From JAAFHB01 sp963677935 (GTDB taxonomy: Bacteria > Bacteroidota > Bacteroidia > Bacteroidales > Prolixibacteraceae): 64,000 nucleotides of DNA. Every line of letters starts with the position of its first letter. Position 1 is the first letter of the stretch. Positions 17,977-27,420 of this stretch are shown here, piece by piece. The translations under genes were made by a program, and so were the position numbers. The stretch lies in contig CAXXEH010000003.1 of NCBI GenBank assembly GCA_963677935.2, positions 6,262,001-6,326,000 of the forward strand, given 5' to 3'. The notes under the pieces were generated by a model. It saw nothing but the letters and a program-made list of their open reading frames with translations. It was not told where the DNA came from and searched no databases.

Positions 17977-19233
17977 ATGAGACTCGTTATTGTATTAGGG
18001 ATGTTTTTAGTTGCAATATTGTTTTCCAGGTGTCAATTTTTAAAGAACAGGACAACTGATAAGAGGAGCAACGAATCTATTCTGCCTTATAAAATTGGGG
18101 AATATGGATATGATTTAGCATTTCTTAAAAAAGAGCTAAAACTGGTGGAGTTGGTCAATGGTGAAACAAGATTAGTGGTTGTTCTGAAATATCAGGGAAG
18201 GATTATGACCAGTTCATCTAAAGGTTTAAAAGGCCATTCATTTGGTTGGATAAATTATGATTTGATTAGATCAGCAAAAATTGATGCGCATGCCAATCCA
18301 TATGGAGGAGAAGAACGTATTTGGCTGGGACCTGAAGGTGGTCAATTCTCCGTTTTTTATAAAAAAAGGGGGGCTATCGGCCATGAACAATGGACAATTC
18401 CGGCGGCACTGGACCACGAAGCTTTTGCTGTTGAAGCGATGAATCCGGAGAGCGTAACATTGGGAAAAGATGTTGAACTTGAAAATTATTCAGGTACAAA
18501 ATTTAAGGCAAAAATAACCCGTATTGTATCACTTCTCGACAGCAGCGAAATAATGTCAAGCTTAAGAATGGGATTTGGAAAATCGGTTAGTGTAGTTGGG
18601 TATCAGTCGGTGAACTGTTTAAAAAACACCGGAGATAATTGCTGGAATAAACGCAGCGGTGCTTTGTCAATCTGGATATTAAGCATGCTCAAAGCATCAC
18701 CCTATGTAACAGTAGTTATTCCATATAAAAATGAAGGAGAGAAAATAATTGTCAATGACTATTTCCATAACATCCCTGAAAACAGGTTAAAAGTTGCCGA
18801 AAAGGTGGTTTATTTCCGTGTGGACGGGAAGTTCAGAAGTAAAATCGGAATATCACCACTGAACTCTTTTCCCTATTTAGGAAGTTATGATGCCAAAAAT
18901 AAAGTCCTTTCAATCCTGGCTTTTTCGTTGTCTGAAAATTCTAAAGATTATGTCAATTCATCTTTAGTGAAATATCAGGAAGATCCTTTTTCAGGTGATG
19001 TCATTAATTCGTATAATGATGGTCCTTTAAGTGATGGTTCGCAGATAGGAGAATTCTATGAATTGGAAACTTCATCTCCGGCAGCATTCCTTAAACCAGG
19101 AGATGAAATAACCTATATCAATCGGATGTATCATTTCGAGGGCAATGAAGAAGACCTGAATGTATTGGCAAAATCAATACTGAAAGTACCACTGTCAGAA
19201 ATAATAAATACATATAGCGCAAATAATCAGTAA
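17977..19233 (+). CDS. Putative lipoprotein, DUF6786/mutarotase-like
   Basis: A 418-residue protein with a short lipoprotein signal (VAILFSRCQF, Cys about 19), so membrane-anchored in the envelope. The body contains GHSFGWINYD and a WLGPEGGQFSVFYKK stretch that recall the galactose-mutarotase-like fold of DUF6786 proteins found in Bacteroidota glycan loci. No catalytic residues can be assigned with confidence. It begins 27 bases after the ceramidase-like gene and is likely co-transcribed. The role may be binding or epimerisation of a sugar; this is a family-level guess. Confidence 0.6.
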   Translation: MRLVIVLGMFLVAILFSRCQFLKNRTTDKRSNESILPYKIGEYGYDLAFLKKELKLVELVNGETRLVVVLKYQGRIMTSSSKGLKGHSFGWINYDLIRSAKIDAHANPYGGEERIWLGPEGGQFSVFYKKRGAIGHEQWTIPAALDHEAFAVEAMNPESVTLGKDVELENYSGTKFKAKITRIVSLLDSSEIMSSLRMGFGKSVSVVGYQSVNCLKNTGDNCWNKRSGALSIWILSMLKASPYVTVVIPYKNEGEKIIVNDYFHNIPENRLKVAEKVVYFRVDGKFRSKIGISPLNSFPYLGSYDAKNKVLSILAFSLSENSKDYVNSSLVKYQEDPFSGDVINSYNDGPLSDGSQIGEFYELETSSPAAFLKPGDEITYINRMYHFEGNEEDLNVLAKSILKVPLSEIINTYSANNQ

Positions 19234-19395
19234 GATAAAATGTAATATCTATATTGGAAATTAGTGAAATAAACTTTATAGATGGTAAAACAATAAAAGA
19301 TAAGGTATTTAAAGTGGAATCAGGCCACTTCTGGGAATTCGCTATAAAGCTTATTTATACATATCGATATCATTATAATAGTTCTGTAAATTTTA

Positions 19396-19418
19396 ATATT
19401 ATTCAATTTCAATAATAT
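19396..19418. promoter_or_regulatory. Inverted repeat ahead of the PmoA-like gene
   Basis: atattat and ataatat form a 7-bp inverted repeat with a 9-base spacer, 17 bases upstream of the ATG at 19435. The surrounding 19234-19434 gap is otherwise non-coding apart from a 54-codon open stretch without ATG. It may be an operator or leader hairpin, but in DNA this AT-rich chance is likely. Confidence 0.25.
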
Positions 19419-19434
19419 GTAAAAAATAAATCTT

Positions 19435-20382
19435 ATGAAAAGTTATTTATTGGTAAATTGTTTCCTTATTTCTTTCCTGACTTCCTACGCATCGCAGAAG
19501 TCAGACTCTCCGTTTACCTTTGAAAAGAACAGTCAGGGAGTGAAATTGTCTGAAAACGGAAAGCCAGTTTTCTTTTATCAAAAAATGCCAAAATCTCTAA
19601 ATGGCAAATACATTTGCAACAATTATTTTCATCCATTATATAGTTTGAATGGTGATACGCTTACCGAAGAATTTCCATCAGACCACCCTTATCATCGCGG
19701 CATTTTCTGGGCATGGCATCAGGTTTACATCAACGGGAAAAGCGTTGGTGATGGTTGGATTATGGAAAATATTGAACAGGAGGTTGTTGATGTGCAAGCA
19801 ATTTCAAAAAATAAGGTAAGTCAACTTAACCTAAGTGTATTATGGAAGTCCCCATTATTTGAGAATGACAAACCTTTTCTTAATGAGCACACAACTATAA
19901 CAGTCTATGCTCTTCAAAATGGGATTCGCAGGATCGATTTTGCAATTACACTGAATACTCTTGTACCGGGTGTTGAAATTGGTGGTTCAAATGATGAGAA
20001 AGGATATGGTGGTTTATGTGTCCGATTTAAGCTCCCAGATGATTTGACATTCACATCAGTGGATGGGCCTGTAATTCCCAGGGTCTCTCAGATTAATGCC
20101 GGTCCTTATATGGATTTTTCCGGTTCTTTTGGCAAAAATGGGGAAACTGTTGGCGCTGCAATACTTTGTTATCCTCAAACGCCAAATTATCCTCAACCAT
20201 GGATATTGCGTTCAGTAACAAGTATGCAGAATATTGTTTTTCCAGGGAGGGAAAGAATCTTATTGGCCATGGACCGTCCTGTTGTTTTGCATTATCGCCT
20301 GATCGTCCACAACGGGAATGCCCAAAGTCTCAATCTCCCGGGCTTTCAATCAGAATATGAGAAAACTCCCATATTAGAATAA
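19435..20382 (+). CDS. PmoA-family (DUF6807) secreted protein
   Basis: A 315-residue protein with signal peptide (about 1-20). The segments GKPVFFYQ, YFHPLYSLNGDTLTEEFP and DHPYHRGIFWAWHQ are hallmarks of the DUF6807 (PmoA-like) family. This family is frequent in Bacteroidota and Planctomycetota glycan loci and is predicted to have a concanavalin/mutarotase-like beta fold. No enzymatic activity is established for it to my knowledge. The conserved His residues in DHPYHRG and WAWHQ suggest a metal or sugar site. It is followed 36 bases later by the UroD-type gene. Confidence 0.8.
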   Translation: MKSYLLVNCFLISFLTSYASQKSDSPFTFEKNSQGVKLSENGKPVFFYQKMPKSLNGKYICNNYFHPLYSLNGDTLTEEFPSDHPYHRGIFWAWHQVYINGKSVGDGWIMENIEQEVVDVQAISKNKVSQLNLSVLWKSPLFENDKPFLNEHTTITVYALQNGIRRIDFAITLNTLVPGVEIGGSNDEKGYGGLCVRFKLPDDLTFTSVDGPVIPRVSQINAGPYMDFSGSFGKNGETVGAAILCYPQTPNYPQPWILRSVTSMQNIVFPGRERILLAMDRPVVLHYRLIVHNGNAQSLNLPGFQSEYEKTPILE

Positions 20383-20418
20383 TTTAAGTAGAAAAAATCA
20401 ATATTCAATTCCGTAGTA

Positions 20419-21423
20419 ATGACTAAAAGAGAAATCGTATATAGGACACTTAAGTTCCAGGAAATACCTTACGTACCCTGGCATTTCAGATTTACTGTGG
20501 AAGCCCGCGAAAAACTGGTGGATTACCTTCCGGGTGTCGATTTGGAAGAATACCTGCAAAATCATATTATCGGATTAGGAAATGACATTGGTTTTTTTGA
20601 GTATTTGGGAGATGACCTTTATAAAGATGGGTTTGGCGTTGTATGGGACAGAACTGTTGATAAAGATATTGGTGTTGTAAAAGGGACACTTTTGTCAGAA
20701 CCAAACCTCGACGGTTACCGATTCCCGGATCCACGGGATAAACGGTTTTTCGAAGCGATCCCCGATCAGATAATAAAAAATAGTGACCGGTTCAGAATGT
20801 ATTCCATTGGTTTTTCACTTTTCGAACGGGCATGGTCAATGCGGGGAATGGAGAACTTGTTTATGGATTTTTATATGAACCCTGACTTCGTCCATGAATT
20901 GCTGAACGAAATTACTGAATACAATATTGCACAAATTAATGAGGCATGTAATTATGATATTGATGCCATTCTTCTAGGTGATGATTGGGGACAACAAACC
21001 GGATTACTCATGGGTTACGATTGCTGGAAAGAATTCATTTATCCGCAGTTAAAAAGAACCTACAAGGCGATTAAGGACATGGGGAAATTTGTGTTCATTC
21101 ATTCATGCGGCAATGTTGACGAATTATTTGATGATCTGGTTGCAATAGGGGTAGATTGTTTTAATCCATTCCAGCCTGAAGTAATGGATACCCAATCACT
21201 ACTTACCCAATATCGCAATAAGCTATCATTTTGGGGCGGGTTATCCATACAAAAAATATTGCCTTTTGGAACAACCGATGATGTGATAAAAGCGTCATGT
21301 ACCCTCCTGGAGTGGGGAAAAGATGGTGGGTATATTTTTTCACCCTCCCATGCTGTTGAAGGAGATATTCCGATCGAAAACATCATTTCGTTTATTGAGG
21401 AAGCTAAGAAACAATTATTTTAA
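20419..21423 (+). CDS. Uroporphyrinogen decarboxylase-family protein
   Basis: A 334-residue cytoplasmic protein of the URO-D superfamily. The C-terminal part carries FIHSCGNVDELFDDL and WGGLSIQKILPFG, the H-x-C-G zinc-type motif seen in MtaA/CmuA-like corrinoid methyltransferases rather than in true HemE enzymes. HemE hallmarks (N-terminal RxPVWxMRQAG) are missing: the N-terminus reads IPYVPWHFRF. In a glycan locus it could act in methyl transfer from a methylated sugar or another one-carbon step. No corrinoid protein is encoded nearby, so the reaction remains open. Confidence 0.8.
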   Translation: MTKREIVYRTLKFQEIPYVPWHFRFTVEAREKLVDYLPGVDLEEYLQNHIIGLGNDIGFFEYLGDDLYKDGFGVVWDRTVDKDIGVVKGTLLSEPNLDGYRFPDPRDKRFFEAIPDQIIKNSDRFRMYSIGFSLFERAWSMRGMENLFMDFYMNPDFVHELLNEITEYNIAQINEACNYDIDAILLGDDWGQQTGLLMGYDCWKEFIYPQLKRTYKAIKDMGKFVFIHSCGNVDELFDDLVAIGVDCFNPFQPEVMDTQSLLTQYRNKLSFWGGLSIQKILPFGTTDDVIKASCTLLEWGKDGGYIFSPSHAVEGDIPIENIISFIEEAKKQLF

Positions 21424-21430
21424 TATTCAA

Positions 21431-23461
21431 ATGCACAGATATATGAATAAGGTCCTTTTATATACTTTAGTGATAATTACAAGTATCAATACCCGTTTGA
21501 CCGCTCAGATATCTTACCCGGGTAATGATCCGGGCCTGGCGATTGCAAAAAAGATGGCTCCGGATCTGATAATTCTTGAAAATCGTGCGATCAGTTTGTC
21601 ATTTAATAATAGTGGGAAAAAAATAACGATTAAAAGTTTTGAAGATAAAATAACAAAAGAGGCGATAAAATTCATTGATGCAGCACTGTTTGAACTTACA
21701 ATCAATGATAGCACGCTAATTACATCAAATGAATTTAAACTTGTTGGTGCACCCTCAATTTCAACATTATATGCGGATCCGAATTCGGCAAATTACGCAG
21801 GCCGATTGTCGGGTAAAAAAGTTTCAGCAGATATTGAAAGTCAAAAATTTGGACTGAAGGTCCATTGGGAAGCCTCTTTAAGAGATGGCTCTAATTATGC
21901 TCAGCAGGTATTTAGATTTACAGCCAAAGACTCAACAAAGTTTTCCGGAATTACATTATTGAAGTTTCCCCTTGAAATGAATGTCAGAAATGGAGGTGAA
22001 GTCGACGGCTCCCCTTTGGTTCATAATACGATGTTTTTTGCCCTTGAACATCCTCTTTGTAAGACAGAACAAAGCCCTACGCATATTCGTTCTTACCTTT
22101 CAGGCCTGATGTCTGTTATGTCATCAGTATGGGGAGCTACCCCGGTAAACCAGTTACGCAGGGGATTTCTTTTTTATACCGAAAGAGAACGGAAGCAACC
22201 CTATCACCAGATACTTCATTATAATTCATGGTTTGATATTTCGTGGAGAGACAGAAATTTAAATGAAGAGGTGTGCCTGGACAGGATAAACCTGTTTGCT
22301 GACAGTCTTATTGTCAAACGTCATGTAGCAATGGACGCTTTTTTATTTGATGATGGGTGGGATGATATAAAAACGCTTTGGGGATTTAATTCAGGATTTC
22401 CTGACGGATTTACAAAACTGCAAAAAGCTGCTGAATCGCTCAATTCCTCAGTTGGCGTTTGGATATCACCCATCGGAGGTTACCATGCTAAACAAATTTC
22501 AAGACTAAAATTCGGGAATATGCAGCAGCCCCCTTTCGAAACCAGCAAACTTGGGTTTTCCATGGCCGGACCTGTTTACTATAAACGCATCAAAGAAGTG
22601 ACCGGTTCGTTTATTAAAAACTATGGCATCAGCATGTTTAAATTTGATGGAATGGCAGTCAGCGGGGAGATAACCAATGATCTGGCGGTAAGCAGTGGAG
22701 CAGATGTCTCCTACCAAAAAGAAGTAGAAGCTTTTTTAAAACTGATTAATGAATTGACTTCTTTGAAACCTGATTTATACTTAAGTTTGACAACCGGTAC
22801 ATGGCCATCGATATACTGGTTATTTTACGGCGATAATATATGGCATGGAGGCGATGATACCGGTATGATTGGTGAAGGTTCGCTAAGGCAGCAATGGATT
22901 AATTTCCGTGATGCAGCCACCTATAAGTATATTGTAAAAAGGGCCCCTTTGTATCCGTTGAATTCGTTGATGTCAGATGGAATCTGTATTGCTGATAAAG
23001 GTAATCCCGGTAAATTAGAGATGGATGATAAGGATATTTCTGACGAAATATGGTCATTTTTCGCCACAGGGACAAATCTCCAGGAATTATATATTAATCC
23101 TCATAAACTAAATTCAGCTAATTGGGATTGTCTTGCAAAGGCAGCTAAATGGGCGCGGGAGAGTGAATCAGTTCTGGCAGATGTGCATTGGATTGGGGGA
23201 GATCCGGGGAAAGGCGAAGTCTATGGTTTTGCAGCATGGTCACCCCCAAAAGCCGTTCTAATGTTACGTAACCCCTCAAAAGAAGAGAAGATATTTGAAG
23301 TAAAGGTTGCCGACGTATTCGAGTTACCCGTTTCTTCGAAAAATGATTTCGTGTTTTATGATGCAAAAACTGACAGCATACAACCGATTGCAAAGGGAGA
23401 ATCATTTCATTTTATCTTAAAACCCTTCGAGGTTAAAGTTCTAAATGCCTTCCCTAGATAA
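21431..23461 (+). CDS. GH36-like alpha-galactosidase-type glycosidase, secreted
   Basis: About 676 residues with a signal peptide (MNKVLLYTLVIITSINTRLT). ATG 21431 or 21443 is chosen because the longer open frame from 21323 would overlap the UroD gene by 100 bases and put non-signal sequence first. The central barrel has FLFDDGWDD, SSVGVWISPIGGYH and MFKFDGMAVSG; the Asp in KFDG matches the nucleophile position of GH36/GH31-clan enzymes. An N-terminal beta domain (about 20-260) and a short C-terminal beta domain flank it. Likely activity is release of alpha-linked galactose or a related sugar; substrate specificity cannot be read. Confidence 0.75.
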   Translation: MHRYMNKVLLYTLVIITSINTRLTAQISYPGNDPGLAIAKKMAPDLIILENRAISLSFNNSGKKITIKSFEDKITKEAIKFIDAALFELTINDSTLITSNEFKLVGAPSISTLYADPNSANYAGRLSGKKVSADIESQKFGLKVHWEASLRDGSNYAQQVFRFTAKDSTKFSGITLLKFPLEMNVRNGGEVDGSPLVHNTMFFALEHPLCKTEQSPTHIRSYLSGLMSVMSSVWGATPVNQLRRGFLFYTERERKQPYHQILHYNSWFDISWRDRNLNEEVCLDRINLFADSLIVKRHVAMDAFLFDDGWDDIKTLWGFNSGFPDGFTKLQKAAESLNSSVGVWISPIGGYHAKQISRLKFGNMQQPPFETSKLGFSMAGPVYYKRIKEVTGSFIKNYGISMFKFDGMAVSGEITNDLAVSSGADVSYQKEVEAFLKLINELTSLKPDLYLSLTTGTWPSIYWLFYGDNIWHGGDDTGMIGEGSLRQQWINFRDAATYKYIVKRAPLYPLNSLMSDGICIADKGNPGKLEMDDKDISDEIWSFFATGTNLQELYINPHKLNSANWDCLAKAAKWARESESVLADVHWIGGDPGKGEVYGFAAWSPPKAVLMLRNPSKEEKIFEVKVADVFELPVSSKNDFVFYDAKTDSIQPIAKGESFHFILKPFEVKVLNAFPR

Positions 23462-23479
23462 TTATAAACAATTTTAATT

Positions 23480-25189
23480 ATGAAAAATTTAATTTGTCTT
23501 ATTACATTTTTTTTGGAACTTGTTTCTTTCCAAATAGTTAATGGACAACAACAATCAAATGGGAAAGGAAATCCATATGCAGTTGCTACCTATGAATGTG
23601 CAGGCATTTACTGGAAAACCCCCGATGACGGAGCTTGCAGGATCAGGTATAAGGATGCTAAAAACGGATCATGGAAAGAAGCACTTGACCTGGTTTATGA
23701 TTCTCGTGACAATGAATACAGGGGAAGTATTATTAACCTTACTTCTGGTACAGATTATGATCTTGAGTTATCTTCAGCTAATTCAAAAGCAAATCTTAAA
23801 ATCAGGACAAGGAACGATAACTTTCCTATAGGGGAAAGGACTATCCTGCCTGAGGGAGAATCTGACAAATCGATTGTGATTACCGAATCAGGAACCCCGG
23901 AAGCTTACCACCTGATTACTATACCTGATAATTCGAAATCAACTTTGAATATGGGAAATGCTTCAGATTATGGAATCGAAATAAATGCTGATTATGTGAT
24001 TGTCAGAGGAGTCGAAATAAGAAACGCTGCCATTCATGGAGTTATCATCAGAAGTAACAGGCACGATATTGTAATTGAACAATGCCATATTACATTTTGG
24101 GGAAGGATCGGCGGAACACATTCCTATGGGATCACGGAAGGAGGTTCCGATAGCGGCATATTTGCGGAGGATGGCACGCAGAATATTACCGTCCAGAGAA
24201 ATCTGATTGAATACCCAAGGGGAGCATCAAACGATTGGGAAACAGGCCATCCCGACGGGCCACAAGGAATAACCTTTAATCAGAGTAAGGGGGGGAACGT
24301 AATCCGGTTTAACAACATAGAGACTACTGAGGACCATGGTTTTAATGATGGAATTGGCGGGTACAGCAACTTCTCATTTACAGGAAACATGAACCGCGAT
24401 TCAGATATCCACGGGAATATAATCAGCGGCGTGTGGGACGATGCAATTGAATGCGAAGGTGCCAATATGAATGTCCGTATATGGGGAAATTATATGAATT
24501 TATTCTTTAATGGTATTGCCACCGCCTGTACTTCAAGAGGTCCGATTTATATTTACAGAAATGTAATGGGCCAAAGTAGAACGGGTCACTGGAATACTAA
24601 TGGAGGAGTAGTCGTTAAAATAGGAGATGAAGGAGAATATAAAGGAGGCAGGCGATTTATTTTCCATAATACAGCTTTACAACCCAAAGGGGTTTATAGT
24701 CCAATGGGAGGCGGCAGGACTTCCAACATAGTTACCCGGAATAACATATTTGATGCCCAGGGAAGGATGCCGTCCGATACACCAGGTGAAACTGCAAGCG
24801 ATTATGATTATGACTATTGCCCGGGTGGGATACAAGATGGTTCAATACAGGAAAAACACGGCATAAGAATCAGGACAACTCCTTCAGGAACAAGATTATA
24901 TATGCCATCATATAATCTTGAGTTTTATCCCCGTTCAACTATAAACACCATAAAATTTGGGGCATTTATATATAATTTCGGCGATAAAAAAGTAAGGATT
25001 ACTGATCCGGTTGTTCAGATAAAAAATCCGTTGAGAGATACAGGAGCCATTCTTCCCGGATTTAACGATGATTTTAAAGGAACTGCTCCAGACCTTGGTG
25101 CCTTTGAATTTGGGAATCCTCCACTGCAGTTTGGGAGGCGTGCCTATCTTAATTATGATGATGGATGGGCTCCATGGGATAAATTCTGA
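23480..25189 (+). CDS. Secreted right-handed beta-helix protein (lyase/hydrolase-like)
   Basis: A 569-residue protein with signal peptide (about 1-22). Residues about 30-110 form a fibronectin-III-like domain (YECAGIYWKTPDDGACRIRY). From about 130 to 480 repeated segments such as DYVIVRGVEIRNAAIHGVII, NITVQRNLIEY and NVIRFNNIETTEDHG are typical beta-helix coils found in polysaccharide lyases and pectin-type hydrolases. A catalytic set cannot be assigned. It is 18 bases after the GH36-like gene and probably acts with it on the same polysaccharide. Confidence 0.75.
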   Translation: MKNLICLITFFLELVSFQIVNGQQQSNGKGNPYAVATYECAGIYWKTPDDGACRIRYKDAKNGSWKEALDLVYDSRDNEYRGSIINLTSGTDYDLELSSANSKANLKIRTRNDNFPIGERTILPEGESDKSIVITESGTPEAYHLITIPDNSKSTLNMGNASDYGIEINADYVIVRGVEIRNAAIHGVIIRSNRHDIVIEQCHITFWGRIGGTHSYGITEGGSDSGIFAEDGTQNITVQRNLIEYPRGASNDWETGHPDGPQGITFNQSKGGNVIRFNNIETTEDHGFNDGIGGYSNFSFTGNMNRDSDIHGNIISGVWDDAIECEGANMNVRIWGNYMNLFFNGIATACTSRGPIYIYRNVMGQSRTGHWNTNGGVVVKIGDEGEYKGGRRFIFHNTALQPKGVYSPMGGGRTSNIVTRNNIFDAQGRMPSDTPGETASDYDYDYCPGGIQDGSIQEKHGIRIRTTPSGTRLYMPSYNLEFYPRSTINTIKFGAFIYNFGDKKVRITDPVVQIKNPLRDTGAILPGFNDDFKGTAPDLGAFEFGNPPLQFGRRAYLNYDDGWAPWDKF

Positions 25190-25293
25190 GAATTAAAGAC
25201 AAATTTAGAATTGATATTTGATATCACAGGCAACAAACGACAAATTATCAATGTGAAAAATCTGGTTTGAAAATTAACGTAAAAAATAGATAT

Positions 25294-25794
25294 ATGATTG
25301 AAAGTAAAGATTATACGAAGTTGCAACTTACTATGCTGGTTGCGTTAAGGGTTGTGATTGGCTGGCACTTGCTTTATGAAGGAGTTTCAAAGTTGTTGAA
25401 TCCTGGCTGGTCAGCAGTAGGTTTTCTTAGAGAATCTCAATGGATCATGTCAGGTATTGCCAGGTGGATTATTTCTCATGGCAGTGTATTGGCAACTGTA
25501 GATTTTCTGAATGTATGGGGCCTGATTGCGATTGGATTAGGATTGATTTTAGGATTGGGCACACGCCTGGCAGCAATTTCAGGGGCAGTACTCATTTTCA
25601 TATATTATTTAAATAATGCTCCTATTATCGGAATCGAATACTCAATTCCAGCAGAAGGAAGTAATCTGATCGTAAGTAAGACGCTTATTGAAGCAATTGC
25701 TCTTTTGGTACTGTCAGTTTTTCCTACGGGCTCAATTGTTGGGTTGGATGTCTTTATTTCCCGATTTAAAAACATAAAAAAGAAAATAAAATGA
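25294..25794 (+). CDS. DoxX-family membrane protein
   Basis: About 166 residues with four predicted transmembrane helices and the DoxX-like opening LRVVIGWHLLYEGVSKL. ATG 25294 is preferred over a TTG at 25267. DoxX relatives are subunits of quinol-linked membrane oxidoreductases or electron carriers. Its stop overlaps the start of the Tat-type Gfo/Idh/MocA gene by four bases (ATGA), so the two are translationally coupled. A role in passing electrons from that exported oxidoreductase is a reasonable inference. Confidence 0.85.
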   Translation: MIESKDYTKLQLTMLVALRVVIGWHLLYEGVSKLLNPGWSAVGFLRESQWIMSGIARWIISHGSVLATVDFLNVWGLIAIGLGLILGLGTRLAAISGAVLIFIYYLNNAPIIGIEYSIPAEGSNLIVSKTLIEAIALLVLSVFPTGSIVGLDVFISRFKNIKKKIK

Positions 25795-27362
25795 CTAAAG
25801 AAGAAAAATTAAAACAAACCGAAGAAAATAATATTCTGTCGCGGAGGACGCTGTTGAAGGCTTTGGCTGGCCTCCCCGTTTTAGGGATGTTTGGTTACGA
25901 GGTGTTTGAAAAAAAGCTGTACGACAGTAAGGGTGAAAACAGATTAATAAAAGAGCTCGGACTAGAGAACTTAGAGGCACCGGCAACGATTTCAGGCACC
26001 GCGAAAGGAGACTTGCTTCGTGTGGGGATAATTGGTTTCGGAAACAGAGCCATTGATTTATCCAAAGCGCTTGGGTTTATGCATCCCAGTTCAACAGATA
26101 GTATGAAGGTAAATGGGACACTTAATAATTGGCTTAAACAGGAGGATCTAAATGTTTCATTGGTTGGGATTTGCGATGTATTTGACCTTCGTGCGGAAGC
26201 AGGAATTGCCACAGCCCAAAACAAAGTGCGTCCGGGAGGAGAAAGTTCCGGGAACATTCCTGTAAAGCGTTACCTCCGTTACCAGGACCTGTTAAATGAC
26301 AAGGATATTGATGCTGTGATTATTGCCACTCCGGACCATCATCATGCGGTCATGGCTATGGCAGCGGTTAAGGCAGGCAAGCATGTTTACTGCGAGAAGA
26401 GTGTAGCCCATACCGAAAGTGAGCTGATGGAACTTTATGATGTGGTCAAAAATAGCAAGATGGTTTACCAACTGGGCCATCAGATTACACAAAACGTGAT
26501 TTTCCAGCAGGCCAAGGAAATAATCAGGAAAGATATTCTTGGCAAGATCACCTTAGTTGAAACAACAACCAATCGTAATAATGCGGAGGGTGCCTGGATT
26601 AGGCACCTGGATAAAAAAGGAAACCCAAAGCCGGGCAACGAACAATCAATAGACTGGAAGCAATGGCTTGGATCAAGGCCCTGGGCTCCATTTAGCATCG
26701 ACAGATACTATAACTGGACCAAATGGTTCGATTACGATATTGGATTGATTGGGCAATTGTTTACCCATGAGTTTGATGCCATCAATCAGTTGCTCAGGAT
26801 CGGTATTCCACATTCCGTGGTTTCATCAGGTGGCATTTATTATTGGAAAGATAACCGGGAAATTCCCGATGTCCTGCATTGTGTTTTTGAATACCCCCAC
26901 CGTGATATGAGTCTGGTTTATAGTGCTACCCTGGCGAACAGCAAGAATAGGGGACGGGTTTTTATGGGGCATGATGCCTCGATGGAATTGGGGGCGTCAT
27001 TGAATATTAAAGCGGATAATGACTCAACACGATACAAGAAGATGATTGAAAAAGGGATGATCGATCCAACAACACCAATGATATCTGTCCAACCAGGTTC
27101 AGGTAAGGTTGATGCCGTAACCTCAGCAACACAAAAGTATTATGCTTCCCGGGGCCTCACAACTACCAATGTAAACGGTAAACTGATAGATATTACCCAT
27201 CTCCACATCCGGGAATGGATTAATTGTATCCGGAACGGAGGGGTTCCAAGCTGCAACATCGAAATGGCATTTGAAGAAGGGGTCACCTGCCTGATGGCCC
27301 ATAAATCGTATATTGAAAAACGCCGTGTTGAATGGGATCCGGTGAAAAGGGCCATCATCTGA
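25791..27362 (+). CDS. Exported Gfo/Idh/MocA-family oxidoreductase
   Basis: A 523-residue protein. The N-terminus has a twin-arginine-type signal (SRRTLLKALAGLPVLGMFGY, residues 17-36), so it is probably exported folded with its cofactor. A Rossmann motif VGIIGFGNRA (about 78-87) follows, then AVIIATPDHHH and the YCEKSVAH loop, where the family's usual EKP is EKS. The C-terminal domain contains FTHEFDAINQLL. The family oxidises or epimerises sugars with NAD(P), and exported members often keep a tightly bound nucleotide. Coupling to DoxX upstream suggests reoxidation through the membrane. Confidence 0.85.
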   Translation: MTKEEKLKQTEENNILSRRTLLKALAGLPVLGMFGYEVFEKKLYDSKGENRLIKELGLENLEAPATISGTAKGDLLRVGIIGFGNRAIDLSKALGFMHPSSTDSMKVNGTLNNWLKQEDLNVSLVGICDVFDLRAEAGIATAQNKVRPGGESSGNIPVKRYLRYQDLLNDKDIDAVIIATPDHHHAVMAMAAVKAGKHVYCEKSVAHTESELMELYDVVKNSKMVYQLGHQITQNVIFQQAKEIIRKDILGKITLVETTTNRNNAEGAWIRHLDKKGNPKPGNEQSIDWKQWLGSRPWAPFSIDRYYNWTKWFDYDIGLIGQLFTHEFDAINQLLRIGIPHSVVSSGGIYYWKDNREIPDVLHCVFEYPHRDMSLVYSATLANSKNRGRVFMGHDASMELGASLNIKADNDSTRYKKMIEKGMIDPTTPMISVQPGSGKVDAVTSATQKYYASRGLTTTNVNGKLIDITHLHIREWINCIRNGGVPSCNIEMAFEEGVTCLMAHKSYIEKRRVEWDPVKRAII

Positions 27363-27420
27363 AAAGCCTGATTGATCGGGTGTATAACACCTCCGGTAAC
27401 CACAATTTATACAATTGACA

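Noticed and set aside
19254..19415. 54-codon open stretch starting at TTG between the DUF6786-like and PmoA-like genes
   Set aside because: It has no ATG and no family resemblance, and is Lys/Ile-rich as expected by chance in AT-rich DNA.
21323..21430. N-terminal extension of the GH36-like gene
   Set aside because: It would overlap the UroD gene by about 100 bases and place non-signal residues before a clear signal peptide.
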